Source of the DNA: UBA4416 sp044340865 | GTDB lineage: Bacteria; Bacteroidota; Bacteroidia; B-17B0; Aurantibacillaceae | DNA length: 47,211 nt | Assembly (NCBI GenBank): GCA_044340865.1 | Contig: JBIISW010000001.1 | Coordinates: 1-47,211, forward strand | Reading direction: 5' to 3' | Position numbers and translations under genes: made by a program | The notes under the pieces: generated by a model | Database searches by the model: none | Told to the model about the DNA's origin: nothing | The model's input: the letters and a program-made list of their open reading frames with translations, nothing else | In this document: one piece after another, positions 9,091 to 17,342 of the stretch | Numbering within the stretch: the stretch's first letter is position 1 | How the letters are laid out: each line of letters starts with the position of its first letter

Positions 9091-9116
9091 TACATTTGTT
9101 TTAAATATTAACCATT

Positions 9117-9431
9117 ATGTCCTCAAATCAAACGTTAAGTGTTTTTCAAATTCATATCACTTTACCAAATATGTTTAATCAGCAATTTACTGCGTTAATT
9201 CCTGAGCAAAGAAGAGTCGTTAATAAATTATTAGCGGCACAAGTCATTTTAAGTTATGCGTTGGATATGGAACGTCAAAATTTATGGATCACTATTCAAG
9301 CCAAAAATCAATTGCAGGTGATGGATGTTTTATCTACATTTCCGATTATCAAAGAAGTCAAAGTAGACATTTTTGAATTAGCTTTTTTTGATACAGTACC
9401 TGCCAGTATTCATGAATTTATTATGAATTAA
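9117..9431 (+). CDS. Muconolactone-isomerase-like small protein (ferredoxin-like fold)
   Basis: 104 residues. The spacing of QIHITLPN, LIPEQRRVVNKLL, a short SYALD, LWITIQAK, VLSTFPIIKEVKVDIFEL follows the muconolactone delta-isomerase (MIase) family, a dimeric alpha/beta-barrel fold. Many members outside aromatic catabolism have no known reaction, and nothing here suggests catechol breakdown, so function is unknown. A TACATTTG -7-like sequence at 9091-9098 lies 18 bases before the ATG, without a good -33 box. The gene is divergent from the yebC-like gene and convergent with nadC. Confidence 0.65.
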   Translation: MSSNQTLSVFQIHITLPNMFNQQFTALIPEQRRVVNKLLAAQVILSYALDMERQNLWITIQAKNQLQVMDVLSTFPIIKEVKVDIFELAFFDTVPASIHEFIMN

Positions 9432-9447
9432 TGGTGATAAAAAAATG

Positions 9448-10314
9448 CTAAATAGCTTTCAAACTCAAATCCATGCTTTTGACATGGTGTGTAAGCGCAC
9501 CAACAGAAATAAAATGGACTCCACATTTGGCATAGCTAACAATGTTTTTTTCGGTAATACCACCAGAACTTTCTACTTCATAAGCATTATTAATGAGAGC
9601 GACCGCTTTTTTAGTATTTGCAATGGTATAATTATCAAGCATAATTCTTTGAAAACCACCATTTTTAAGAACTAGTTTTACATCATGTAATGTTCTAGTC
9701 TCAACTTCAATTGGTAATTTCTTTTTTGTTTTTTTTAGGTAATTGTGCGTTGCATGAAGCGCTTCAATGATTCCACCTGCAAAATCGATGTGATTATCTT
9801 TAATCATAATCATATCGTACAAACCAAATCGATGATTGGCTCCACCACCAATTACGACAGCCCATTTTTCAAAAAATCGAAAATTAGGAGTGGTTTTTCT
9901 AGTGTCAATTACTTTGGCTTTCGTTCCTTTACATAAGCTTTGCAAGTAATTAGTTTTGGTTGCAATGGCGCTCATTCGTTGCATAATATTTAACACTAAA
10001 CGTTCGGCCGTTAATAGTTTTTGAGTATTTCCTTCTATATAAAAAGCAATATCACCAACCTTTACCGAACTTCCGTCTTTTATTAATTCTGTAAATTTAA
10101 ACTTAGGATCAATGATTTTGAAAATCTGTTTAGCAGCCTCAATACCGGCTAATATGCCATTTTCTTTGACTAACAATTTACACTTGCCTTTTTGAGTATT
10201 TGGAATAGTAGCTAAAGCCGAATGATCGCCATCACCAACATCTTCCTGCAAAGCATTTTTTACAAATTGCACTAAACTAAAATGTTTTTTGTGTTGCTGA
10301 AAGTAATTACTCAT
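9448..10314 (-). CDS. nadC: Nicotinate-nucleotide pyrophosphorylase (carboxylating) NadC
   Basis: About 288 residues. It converts quinolinate and PRPP to nicotinate mononucleotide in de novo NAD synthesis. Visible family motifs include EDVGDGDHSALA, the TAERLVLNIMQRMSAIAT helix, DTRKTTPNFR, GGGANHRFGLYDMIMIKDNH, the barrel strand IEVETRT and SSGGI near the end. An in-frame TTG at 10320 is six bases upstream, but the ATG at 10314 (MSNYFQQ) is the likelier start. It overlaps the end of the DUF4783 gene by 8 bases, so the two are cotranscribed. The quinolinate-forming genes nadA and nadB are not in the window. Confidence 0.95.
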   Translation of the reverse strand: MSNYFQQHKKHFSLVQFVKNALQEDVGDGDHSALATIPNTQKGKCKLLVKENGILAGIEAAKQIFKIIDPKFKFTELIKDGSSVKVGDIAFYIEGNTQKLLTAERLVLNIMQRMSAIATKTNYLQSLCKGTKAKVIDTRKTTPNFRFFEKWAVVIGGGANHRFGLYDMIMIKDNHIDFAGGIIEALHATHNYLKKTKKKLPIEVETRTLHDVKLVLKNGGFQRIMLDNYTIANTKKAVALINNAYEVESSGGITEKNIVSYAKCGVHFISVGALTHHVKSMDLSLKAI

Positions 10315-10675
10315 TTTCAATTCTAAAACCCGAAATTAAATTGCTTCTGATTAATATAGATACACGGTATTTACCAGTATTCGTATCCATCGTTCCTGTA
10401 ATAAATTGTTGGTCACCATTCACAATGCTGGTATGAGCAGTCGTGTAATTCTTTACTTTATTTTTTGAGAAAAAATCTGCAATAATGGCTTGTGCTTGAG
10501 ATTTACTCATTAAATCTTCTTGCGCCAAAACTTTAATTGATAATTTATCAGAAAATAATTTAACTAACTCAACCGCATTTCCTTTTTTTAATGCTAAAGA
10601 AACATCGTCATTTAAATCTTCTACTCCAAAAGAATATGAAAGCAGACTCATGCATATAATTATTATAAACTTCAT
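10307..10675 (-). CDS. DUF4783 secreted protein
   Basis: 122 residues with an N-terminal signal peptide (MKFIIIICMSLLSYSFG). The remainder matches the Bacteroidota DUF4783 pattern: an ALKKGNA--LVKLFSDKLSI segment, a middle AQAIIADFF helix, and a C-terminal sheet ending in FRIENE. This suggests a SnoaL/NTF2-like cone fold in the periplasm or at the outer membrane. No activity is known. It is commonly found beside nadC in this phylum, as here, where the coding regions overlap. Function is not inferable beyond the fold. Confidence 0.8.
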   Translation of the reverse strand: MKFIIIICMSLLSYSFGVEDLNDDVSLALKKGNAVELVKLFSDKLSIKVLAQEDLMSKSQAQAIIADFFSKNKVKNYTTAHTSIVNGDQQFITGTMDTNTGKYRVSILIRSNLISGFRIENE

Positions 10676-10739
10676 TACTTTGTAAATTTAAATATTTAAA
10701 TACAATTACTGTGCCTAAAACTTCCTAAATTCGTTAAAA

Positions 10740-11213
10740 ATGAAAATCATATTAGTTCAAATAGAAAAAACCAACGATGTATACCTTAACGAAGGCATAA
10801 AAATTTATACAGATCGGTTGAAAAATTACGTTTCCTTCCAAACAGAAACCATAGTCATGAATAAATTGGTTCGACAAAAGCCATTTGAAGAGCAAAAAAA
10901 GGCAGAAGCTATTGAAATTGAAAAATTACTGTTACCCTCAGATTATTTAGTGTGTTTAGACGAACATGGTAAGCAACTAAAATCAACGTTATTTGCTGAC
11001 TTTTTAAATAAAAGAATGGTTTCTGGATGCAAACGATTGGTCTTTTTAATTGGAGGGCCATTCGGCATTGATCAATCTATTTTAAAAAATAGTTCTTATA
11101 TCATGTCATTATCTGATATGACATTTTCTCACCAAATGATTCGTTTGTTCTTTTGCGAACAATTATATAGAGGTTTTTCAATTTTAAAAAATGAAAAATA
11201 CCATCATGAATAA
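10740..11213 (+). CDS. rlmH: 23S rRNA (pseudouridine-1915-N3)-methyltransferase RlmH
   Basis: 157 residues, the standard length of this SPOUT methyltransferase. The SAM-binding trefoil-knot segments are clear: LDEHGKQL, FLIGGPFGID (about 101-110), SLSDMTFSHQMIR and the C-terminal EQLYRGFSILKNEKYHHE, which is nearly invariant in RlmH. It methylates the pseudouridine in helix 69 of 23S rRNA on assembled ribosomes. The gene is divergent from the DUF4783-nadC operon and converges with the DUF423 gene, with one base between the stop codons. Confidence 0.96.
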   Translation: MKIILVQIEKTNDVYLNEGIKIYTDRLKNYVSFQTETIVMNKLVRQKPFEEQKKAEAIEIEKLLLPSDYLVCLDEHGKQLKSTLFADFLNKRMVSGCKRLVFLIGGPFGIDQSILKNSSYIMSLSDMTFSHQMIRLFFCEQLYRGFSILKNEKYHHE

Positions 11214-11214
11214 T

Positions 11215-11628
11215 TTAAACTTTTAACTCTTTTTTTATTCCAATCATGGCTAAAAAAATCCAACCAGTTATAAAAAATAAACCTCCTATTGGAGTTATTG
11301 GCCCCAGAAATGAAAGCCAATCAGCATGAAATAAGTTTCGAGTACACAACAGATACAATGAACCGGAAAATAAAATGATGCCAATTAAAAAACAATTAAA
11401 GGCCCACTTCAAATAATTACTTTGAATCTGTTTAGCTAATAAAAAAACGATTAACATAGCTAATGTATGATATATGTGATATTTAACACCTGTGTCGAAG
11501 CCATTCACTTGATCAATTGTGATTAAACCAGTTTCTATCTTACTTTTTAAATAATGTGCTCCTAAGGCTCCTAATGCTACAGCTATTGAACCTAAAATAC
11601 CAATGATGGTTAGTTTATTGTTTTTCAT
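11215..11628 (-). CDS. DUF423 family small membrane protein
   Basis: 137 residues with four predicted membrane helices: about 7-24, 52-66, 78-94 and 112-130. The family signature GSIAVALGALGAHYLK and a Y-IYHTLAMLI segment are present. Family members (YwdK/YgdD-like) sit in the inner membrane and have no established function. It is six bases downstream of the DUF4476 gene on the same strand, so likely cotranscribed. Confidence 0.85.
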   Translation of the reverse strand: MKNNKLTIIGILGSIAVALGALGAHYLKSKIETGLITIDQVNGFDTGVKYHIYHTLAMLIVFLLAKQIQSNYLKWAFNCFLIGIILFSGSLYLLCTRNLFHADWLSFLGPITPIGGLFFITGWIFLAMIGIKKELKV

Positions 11629-11634
11629 ATAATA

Positions 11635-12726
11635 TTATTTTTTACTGTCGAGGAATTTCGAAAACTCATCGCGCGTTTCTTGAAACTGAAATTCGTTTAT
11701 TAATTTTAAGGTATTTTCTTTATCTACTAAAGCATAATAGGCCGATTTCAAGACGTCTATTTTTTCTCTATCATGACTAAACAGTGTCATGATTTTTTGA
11801 GCTTGTGAAGTACTGACGCAATTAATATACAATTGTTTTTTAGCGGCATCCGTCCTTTCATTTTCGTATTTCTTCCCTTTAATAAAATTCATAACATCAT
11901 TAAATTTTTGATCTGAAATCGCTATTCGACATGCCATACTTTTTTGTTTAAGTATATCTGTTTGATCTTGTAAGAACTGAGAAAAGGCGTCTTTCATTGA
12001 CTCGTATTTTAAAACTTGTAACAGCAACTGTATATTTTCCTTATCTATAACATGAGGATAGCCCTTTTTAACGCCATTTAAAATGTCTAGTTCTAATTTG
12101 AGAACTGAAACTAACTGATTTAATTGTTTAGCAGAATAACAGTTGTTTTCTAAAATTGAATTTAGGTATAGCAATACCAATTGATCATCCTTGCATTTAC
12201 TCAATAAATTTAAAGCATAACTGATTTCAATATCTGTCAAAACAGCATCACATGTTTCTGTTTGAAAATTATAATTATTAAAAAAAATAGGTTTATTGTT
12301 TATTGCTTGATACAATTTACCATAGATACTATTATCAACTAAAGGAATTTCTTTTTTGGGCTCTTCAGGAACATTAGGCGTAGCTGGAGCTGACGGTAAT
12401 TCAATAGAATTAAACGTTAATTTATCTGCCGATTCAGATAAAACATACGTAAATTCTTTATTGGTGTATTTATCTGCAATAAAAAAAGAATCTACTAGAA
12501 TAATTTCTTTATTATCTAACGAGGTTGCAATTTTTATTTTTTGCCAACCTAACCCTAAATTAAACGCTTTCGCGTTTGTTTCAGGAACACTATTAATCTG
12601 TTTGTTGTTTACTTTTAAAGAAAAAACGTGTCCCACATTACTAAATACAATCAATGAATTAGACTGGCTTCTTCCATATAGTGAAATCAACACAGTGAAA
12701 ATAATTGCTAAATTTTTAATAAACAT
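11635..12726 (-). CDS. Secreted protein with two DUF4476-type domains
   Basis: 363 residues with a signal peptide ending near GRSQS. An N-terminal beta-rich part (about 20-110) and a proline-rich linker (about 112-130) precede two helical modules of about 100 residues. The second (about 255-363) is a good DUF4476 domain, with the F-D-VM repeats, a QAQKIMTLFSHDREKIDVLKSAY segment and the ending INEFQFQETRDEFSKFL. The first module (about 155-253) ends LQVLKYESMKDAFSQFL, the same pattern, so I read it as a diverged second copy. It is probably periplasmic or at the outer membrane. Function unknown. Confidence 0.75.
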   Translation of the reverse strand: MFIKNLAIIFTVLISLYGRSQSNSLIVFSNVGHVFSLKVNNKQINSVPETNAKAFNLGLGWQKIKIATSLDNKEIILVDSFFIADKYTNKEFTYVLSESADKLTFNSIELPSAPATPNVPEEPKKEIPLVDNSIYGKLYQAINNKPIFFNNYNFQTETCDAVLTDIEISYALNLLSKCKDDQLVLLYLNSILENNCYSAKQLNQLVSVLKLELDILNGVKKGYPHVIDKENIQLLLQVLKYESMKDAFSQFLQDQTDILKQKSMACRIAISDQKFNDVMNFIKGKKYENERTDAAKKQLYINCVSTSQAQKIMTLFSHDREKIDVLKSAYYALVDKENTLKLINEFQFQETRDEFSKFLDSKK

Positions 12727-12732
12727 ATATTC

Positions 12733-12764
12733 TTTCTTTAAGTAACAAATTTAATTTATTTTTG
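12733..12764 (+). promoter_or_regulatory. Candidate promoter of the saccharopine-dehydrogenase-like gene
   Basis: TTTC at 12733-12736, a 20-base spacer and TATTTTTG at 12757-12764 fit the Bacteroidota promoter with one mismatch in the -33 box. The leader would be about 55 bases. On the other strand TAAATTTG (12753-12746) is a candidate -7 box for the DUF4476 gene, so the two promoters would overlap. Confidence 0.4.
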
Positions 12765-12825
12765 TGGTAATAACACGATTCGTAAAAGTTTAAAGAAATT
12801 TTAGGAATTCCAATTTAACTAACAC

Positions 12826-14154
12826 ATGAGCAACATTTTAATTATCGGAGCTGGCCGCTCATCATCAAGTTTAATTACCTATTTTTTATCAAATGCTAAA
12901 CAATACAATTGGCACATCACCATTGCTGATGCAAATAAAAAAGCAGTAGATTCAAAAATAAGTGCTTATTCGGATGTTGCAACTGCCGTAGAATTTGATG
13001 TATTGAATGTATCGCTGCGCGAAAAACTCATTTCGCAATCCGACTTTGTTATTTCCATGTTACCTGCTTTTATGCATGCTGATGTTGCCAAAGATTGCGT
13101 TAGACTTAGCAAACATCTTGCTACGGCAAGTTATGTAAGTGCCGAAATGAAAGAATTAGATTCAGAAGCCAAAGAAAAAAAAATATTATTACTGAATGAA
13201 TGTGGTTTAGATCCAGGTATTGATCATGCTTCCGCTATGCAGGTCATTCATAGAATTCAAGCTGAAGGTGGAATTATTACAAACTTCCAATCTTTTTGTG
13301 GAGGCTTAGTAGCTCCAGAAAGCAATGATAATCCGTGGGGTTATAAATTCAGTTGGAATCCACGCAATGTTATTTTAGCTGGGCAAGGAACGGCTCAATT
13401 TATTGAGGATGGTCATCTGAAATTCATTCCTTATAATCGTTTATTTACTCAAACTTGCGCCATTCACATTGATGGCTATGGTACATTTGATGGTTATGCA
13501 AATCGAGATAGTATAGGATACAAAGAGCCATATGGTTTATCAGATGTAAAAACGATGTTGCGAGGTACGCTCCGTCAAACAAATTATTGTAAAGCTTGGA
13601 ATGTTTTTGTGAAATTAGGATTAACTGATGATTCGTATAAAATTAAAAACTGTGATTCACTGAATTATACAAGCCTCATTCAATCCTTTTTACCCGCAGG
13701 TGATGGCAGTGTAAAAGAAAAATTAATTTCATTTATGGGCAGCGAGATTGATGCGACCATCATCAGTATGTTAGATTACTTAGAATTATTTGTTAATAAA
13801 CCCATTACATTAAATGAAGCATCTCCAGCCGAATTATTACAACATTTATTGGAAGAAAAATGGGTGTTAAAACCAGGCGATAAAGACATGATTGTGATGC
13901 AACATCTGTTTGAATACGAGCTTAATGGTGAGCACAAAAAACTAACTTCGTCATTGGTTGTTATTGGGGAGGATGAAATACATACAGCCATGGCAAAAAC
14001 GGTAGGTTTGCCTTTAGCTATTTCAATCAAAAACTTTTTAATTGGAAAATTTAAATTGTATGGCATTCAAATCCCTATTGTAAAGGAGATTTACGAACCC
14101 TTACTTACAGAACTAGAAACGTTAGATATTAAATTTATTGAAAAAGAAATGTAA
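12826..14154 (+). CDS. Saccharopine dehydrogenase family protein (LYS9-like)
   Basis: 442 residues. An N-terminal Rossmann domain has the NAD(P)-binding IIGAGRSSSSL turn (5-15) and an acidic D-A after the second strand. Then come LLNECGLDPGIDHASAMQVI (about 122-141), a large SFCGGLVAPESNDNPWGYKFSWNPRNV segment and the C-terminal catalytic domain of the LYS9/AASS type. In related enzymes this domain splits saccharopine to glutamate and aminoadipate semialdehyde, consistent with lysine breakdown. A lysine-ketoglutarate reductase partner is not in the window. Other family members act on carboxynorspermidine, but the DPGIDH and NPWGYKFSW blocks favour saccharopine. Confidence 0.8.
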   Translation: MSNILIIGAGRSSSSLITYFLSNAKQYNWHITIADANKKAVDSKISAYSDVATAVEFDVLNVSLREKLISQSDFVISMLPAFMHADVAKDCVRLSKHLATASYVSAEMKELDSEAKEKKILLLNECGLDPGIDHASAMQVIHRIQAEGGIITNFQSFCGGLVAPESNDNPWGYKFSWNPRNVILAGQGTAQFIEDGHLKFIPYNRLFTQTCAIHIDGYGTFDGYANRDSIGYKEPYGLSDVKTMLRGTLRQTNYCKAWNVFVKLGLTDDSYKIKNCDSLNYTSLIQSFLPAGDGSVKEKLISFMGSEIDATIISMLDYLELFVNKPITLNEASPAELLQHLLEEKWVLKPGDKDMIVMQHLFEYELNGEHKKLTSSLVVIGEDEIHTAMAKTVGLPLAISIKNFLIGKFKLYGIQIPIVKEIYEPLLTELETLDIKFIEKEM

Positions 14155-14161
14155 TAGAAAA

Positions 14162-14578
14162 TTACCTTCTGTTGAACGATAAATAATCTTGCAGAATAAT
14201 CGTTGCACTAATCATATCAACGGTGTCTTTGTTAGCTCTATCTTTTCTTTTCAAACCGCCCATTAACATAGCCTGATGTGCCAAAACAGAAGTGAAACGC
14301 TCGTCGTAACGTGCAATTTTTATAGTTGGAAATTTACGAGTAAGGTGAGTTACAAAAGGTTCAATAAAACGGGCACTATCAGAAGCTTCATTTTGTAAAG
14401 TTTTAGGCTCACCAACAACGATGCACTCCACCTGCTCTTTTGCTAAGTAAGCTTCTAAATAGGCAATCAAATCTTTACTATGCACTGTAGTTAAACCAGT
14501 TGCTATAATTTGCAAGGTATCTGTTACCGCAATACCAACACGCTTGCTACCGTAATCTATTGCTAAAATTCTTCCCAT
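14162..14578 (-). CDS. ruvX: YqgF/RuvX family putative pre-16S rRNA nuclease
   Basis: 138 residues, typical length. RNase-H-like fold with LAIDYGSKRVGIAVTD at 5-20 (catalytic Asp7), VVGEPKTLQNEAS in the middle, YDERFTSVLAHQAM and the C-terminal KDTVDMISATIILQ, which carries the last acidic residue. Once called a Holliday junction resolvase, the family is now best linked to 5' maturation of 16S rRNA. The gene ends seven bases from the convergent saccharopine-dehydrogenase-like gene. Confidence 0.95.
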   Translation of the reverse strand: MGRILAIDYGSKRVGIAVTDTLQIIATGLTTVHSKDLIAYLEAYLAKEQVECIVVGEPKTLQNEASDSARFIEPFVTHLTRKFPTIKIARYDERFTSVLAHQAMLMGGLKRKDRANKDTVDMISATIILQDYLSFNRR

Positions 14579-14673
14579 ATATAAAGTAAAGGTAATTAGA
14601 TTTATAAATAAATGAAATTATAAAACGAATGTTATATTTTGTACTTTTAAAATGAAAATATAAAATTTAGAAA

Positions 14674-14997
14674 ATGACTGCATTATTTTTAGAAACATCA
14701 ACTAGTTCGACAAAAGAAGATGTGTTTATTTTCCTAGGATTTTTTCTTTTTCTAATAGGAGTTGTTCAAATAATTGGGGCAATCGTTCGTACGATAAGTG
14801 CTATAATTTATAAAAAGAACTTGAAGTTACTTTTAATTTATTGGTTACAGGTAGCAATTTTTATCTTTGTATTTTATGGATTTGTCAAATTAAACCATGA
14901 TATTTTTATTTGGATTCCATTTGCTATACTTATTGCTATTTGGTATTGGGTTAAAATTGTTTTCACCAAACAAACAAAAGACTTTTTTGTGCCTTAA
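14674..14997 (+). CDS. Small membrane protein with three helices, unknown
   Basis: 107 residues. Hydrophobic helices lie at about 19-40, 50-70 and 76-94, each followed by positively charged residues (YKKN, TKQTK). No family recognised. It precedes the diacylglycerol-kinase-like gene on the same strand, 68 bases away, and could be cotranscribed with it. A function in the envelope is possible but not shown. Confidence 0.6.
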   Translation: MTALFLETSTSSTKEDVFIFLGFFLFLIGVVQIIGAIVRTISAIIYKKNLKLLLIYWLQVAIFIFVFYGFVKLNHDIFIWIPFAILIAIWYWVKIVFTKQTKDFFVP

Positions 14998-15065
14998 GTT
15001 CATTATTTGAAAATAATCCTTGTAAGATTTCATTATCAAAATTTTAATATTAAAATAAAATGTAA

Positions 15066-15428
15066 ATGCCACACTTTATCGATTCACTTTCCTTTGCCTT
15101 AAATGGTTTAAAATTAGTATTAAAAGAGAAACACTTTAAAATTCATCTGATATCAGCATTGCTTGTATTATCTGCAGGCTTTTACTTTCATATCAGTACA
15201 AATGAATGGTTCGTTGTATTAATTTGCATAAGCATTGTTTTATCACTTGAAATAATCAATTCAGCAATCGAGTATTTTGTAGATTTAGTAGAACCAAATC
15301 AAAACCCTAAAGCTGGGGCAATTAAGGATTTATCAGCTGGTGCAGTGCTTATCGTTTCAATCATTTCAGTCATAATTGCTATTATGATATTCGGTAAATA
15401 TATTTTAGATTTACTTACAACTGTTTAA
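15066..15428 (+). CDS. Diacylglycerol/undecaprenol kinase family protein
   Basis: 120 residues, the usual size of the DgkA family. The family signature EIINSAIEYFVDLVEP (about 73-88), then KDLSAGAVLIVSI (about 98-110), contains the catalytic Glu and the Asp-Ser-Ala-Gly segment. Helices at about 31-48, 52-70 and 97-118 give the three-helix membrane bundle. In Gram-positive relatives the substrate is undecaprenol; in Bacteroidota the substrate has not been settled, but lipid recycling at the inner membrane is likely. Twenty-nine bases separate it from the next gene, so an operon with the nucleoside phosphorylase is plausible. Confidence 0.88.
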   Translation: MPHFIDSLSFALNGLKLVLKEKHFKIHLISALLVLSAGFYFHISTNEWFVVLICISIVLSLEIINSAIEYFVDLVEPNQNPKAGAIKDLSAGAVLIVSIISVIIAIMIFGKYILDLLTTV

Positions 15429-15457
15429 ACAAGAAATTACGTATTAAACCCACTTAT

Positions 15458-16324
15458 ATGTTTCCAGAAACTGAGCTCATCCTTTCAAAAGAAAATAGAG
15501 TTTATCACATTAATTTAAAAGGAGAAGATATTGCTGATAACGTCATTGTTGTAGGTGATCAAAACCGTGTGGCAGAAATATCAAAATTATTTAGCAAAAT
15601 TGAATTCAAAACTCAACATCGAGAATTTGTAACACATACAGGAATATTCAACGGAAAGCGAATAACGGTTTTATCTACTGGTATCGGCACAGATAACATT
15701 GATATTGTAATGAATGAATTAGATGCTGCAGTCAATATTAATTTAGAAACCCGCGAATTAAACCCAACACACCGTTCATTAAATATTATCAGGCTTGGAA
15801 CTAGCGGGGCATTGCAAGCTGATATTCCTGTAAATGACATTGTAGTTTCATCTCACGGTTTAGGTTTAGATGGCCTATTAAACTTTTATGATAATTGGCA
15901 ATCTATTAATGAAAATGATATCAGTGAGGCTTTTATAAAGCAAACCAATTGGCTACCTAATTTACCGTATCCTTATTGTGTAAAGGCATCAGACTCATTA
16001 ATATCTAAATTTGGAGAAGGAACACATTTGGGGATTACAGCAACTGCACCAGGATTCTATGGTCCACAAGGTCGTCAATTACGATTAAAAGCGGCTATGC
16101 CAACTTTAAATGATTTTTTAACCGATTTTAAATTGGGAGAACATCGTATAACCAATTTCGAAATGGAAACATCGGCCTTATATGGTTTAGGAAAGTTATT
16201 AAACCACCAATGTTTAACAGCATGTGTCATTATCGCAAACCGCGTTCGTAAAGAGTTTACAAGCAATTACACGAAAAGTGTAGAGATATTAATAACAGAA
16301 AGTTTACAACGATTAACAACCTAA
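15458..16324 (+). CDS. Nucleoside phosphorylase (uridine-phosphorylase-like)
   Basis: 288 residues of the PNP/UDP superfamily. Visible family segments are VIVVGDQNRVAEI near residue 30, TGIGTDNIDIVMNEL (about 72-86), IRLGTSGALQADIPV, ATAPGFYGPQGRQLRL and NFEMETSALYGLGKLL (about 228-243), where the ribose-binding EMET motif is intact. It would split uridine or a related nucleoside with phosphate for salvage in the cytoplasm. The base specificity cannot be fixed from sequence alone. An intrinsic terminator follows directly. Confidence 0.88.
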   Translation: MFPETELILSKENRVYHINLKGEDIADNVIVVGDQNRVAEISKLFSKIEFKTQHREFVTHTGIFNGKRITVLSTGIGTDNIDIVMNELDAAVNINLETRELNPTHRSLNIIRLGTSGALQADIPVNDIVVSSHGLGLDGLLNFYDNWQSINENDISEAFIKQTNWLPNLPYPYCVKASDSLISKFGEGTHLGITATAPGFYGPQGRQLRLKAAMPTLNDFLTDFKLGEHRITNFEMETSALYGLGKLLNHQCLTACVIIANRVRKEFTSNYTKSVEILITESLQRLTT

Positions 16325-16350
16325 TTGTTCAAAAAATGAAAATATAAGTT

Positions 16351-16379
16351 AAAAATGGCTCCTATTCGGGGCTATTTTT
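16351..16379 (+). terminator. Intrinsic terminator after the nucleoside phosphorylase gene
   Basis: The sequence reads as a near-perfect hairpin: AAAAATGGCTCC pairs with GGGGCTATTTTT over a 5-base loop (TATTC), G-U pairs included, and ends in a T run. It sits 27 bases after the stop codon. It rules out the TTG at 16378 as the start of the following gene, because that codon lies in the 3' arm. Confidence 0.8.
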
Positions 16380-16386
16380 GTTTTGT

Positions 16387-17277
16387 ATGAGGCCTAAAAA
16401 AAATGAAATGAATCTAAAGGAAGTAATAGCATTAATTACTTTACTTGATGACCCAGATGATGGAATTTATTCTGAAGTAAAAAACAGATTCATAATTCTT
16501 GGTCCACCAGCAATTCCTCACCTTGAAACTGCTTGGGAAAATAGCTTTGATGCGCTCATGCAAAAACGAATCGAGGGTATTATTCATACCATACAATTTA
16601 AAGCCCTACAAGACGCTCTTAAATATTGGGCAGAATATGAGCAAGAGGACTTATTTAAAGGATGTTCTATTATTGCTCGTTATCAATATCCTGATTTAGA
16701 TGAAACGAAATTAAAAAAGCAGTTACAACAAATCAAACAAGATGTATGGTTAGAATTGCACGATGATTTAACGGCTGTTGAAAAAGTTAAAATAATTAAC
16801 CATATTTTATTTGAAGTACATCAATTTGGAGGTAATATTTCAAATTACCATGCGCCTCAAAATTCATTTATTAATGTTGTATTAGAAACCAAAAAAGGAA
16901 ATCCAGTGATGCTAAGCGTTATTTACGCTTTAATTTGTAAAGAATTGGCTATTCCTATATACGGTATAAATCTACCTCAACACTTCGTTTTAGCTTATGT
17001 AAACGATTACGCAAACCTAATTGATCCATCAGACAGAACATTATCTGAGAATATATTGTTTTACGTTAACCCATTTAGTAAAGGTTTAATTTTTAATCAA
17101 GGAGATATAGAGGCATTTATCAAACAACTGAACCTTGAACCGGAAACTAAACATTTTCTACCATGTTCTAATTTAGATATTATTAAACGTGTATTAAATA
17201 ATTTAATTCATTCGTTTGATAAAATGGGTTATGCCGAAAAAGTAGCAGAGCTAAAGAAATTAGAAAATCAATTGTAG
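16387..17277 (+). CDS. SirB1-like transglutaminase-fold protein
   Basis: About 296 residues. An N-terminal helical, HEAT-like segment (LLDDPDDGIYSEV, then PPAIPHLETAWE) precedes a Transglut_core2 domain. Features of that domain are the NSFINVVLETKKGNPVMLSVIYALICKELAI block and LPQHFVLAYV with its His. The classical catalytic Cys lies in or near this block in true transglutaminases, and here the Ser/Leu pattern is atypical, so activity is doubtful. This SirB1/YchA family is widespread with no firm biochemical role. The first ATG (16387) is used; ATG 16408 (MNLKEVIALI) is also plausible and fits the family start well. Confidence 0.8.
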   Translation: MRPKKNEMNLKEVIALITLLDDPDDGIYSEVKNRFIILGPPAIPHLETAWENSFDALMQKRIEGIIHTIQFKALQDALKYWAEYEQEDLFKGCSIIARYQYPDLDETKLKKQLQQIKQDVWLELHDDLTAVEKVKIINHILFEVHQFGGNISNYHAPQNSFINVVLETKKGNPVMLSVIYALICKELAIPIYGINLPQHFVLAYVNDYANLIDPSDRTLSENILFYVNPFSKGLIFNQGDIEAFIKQLNLEPETKHFLPCSNLDIIKRVLNNLIHSFDKMGYAEKVAELKKLENQL

Positions 17278-17342
17278 GAGATTCCTTAAAGATAAATCGC
17301 TGTCAATTAATTGCGTTAAACATTTATTTTAATTAAGTACAC

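Noticed and set aside
10315..10320. TTG start six bases before nadC
   Set aside because: A good ATG gives a normal NadC start; the TTG adds only two residues.
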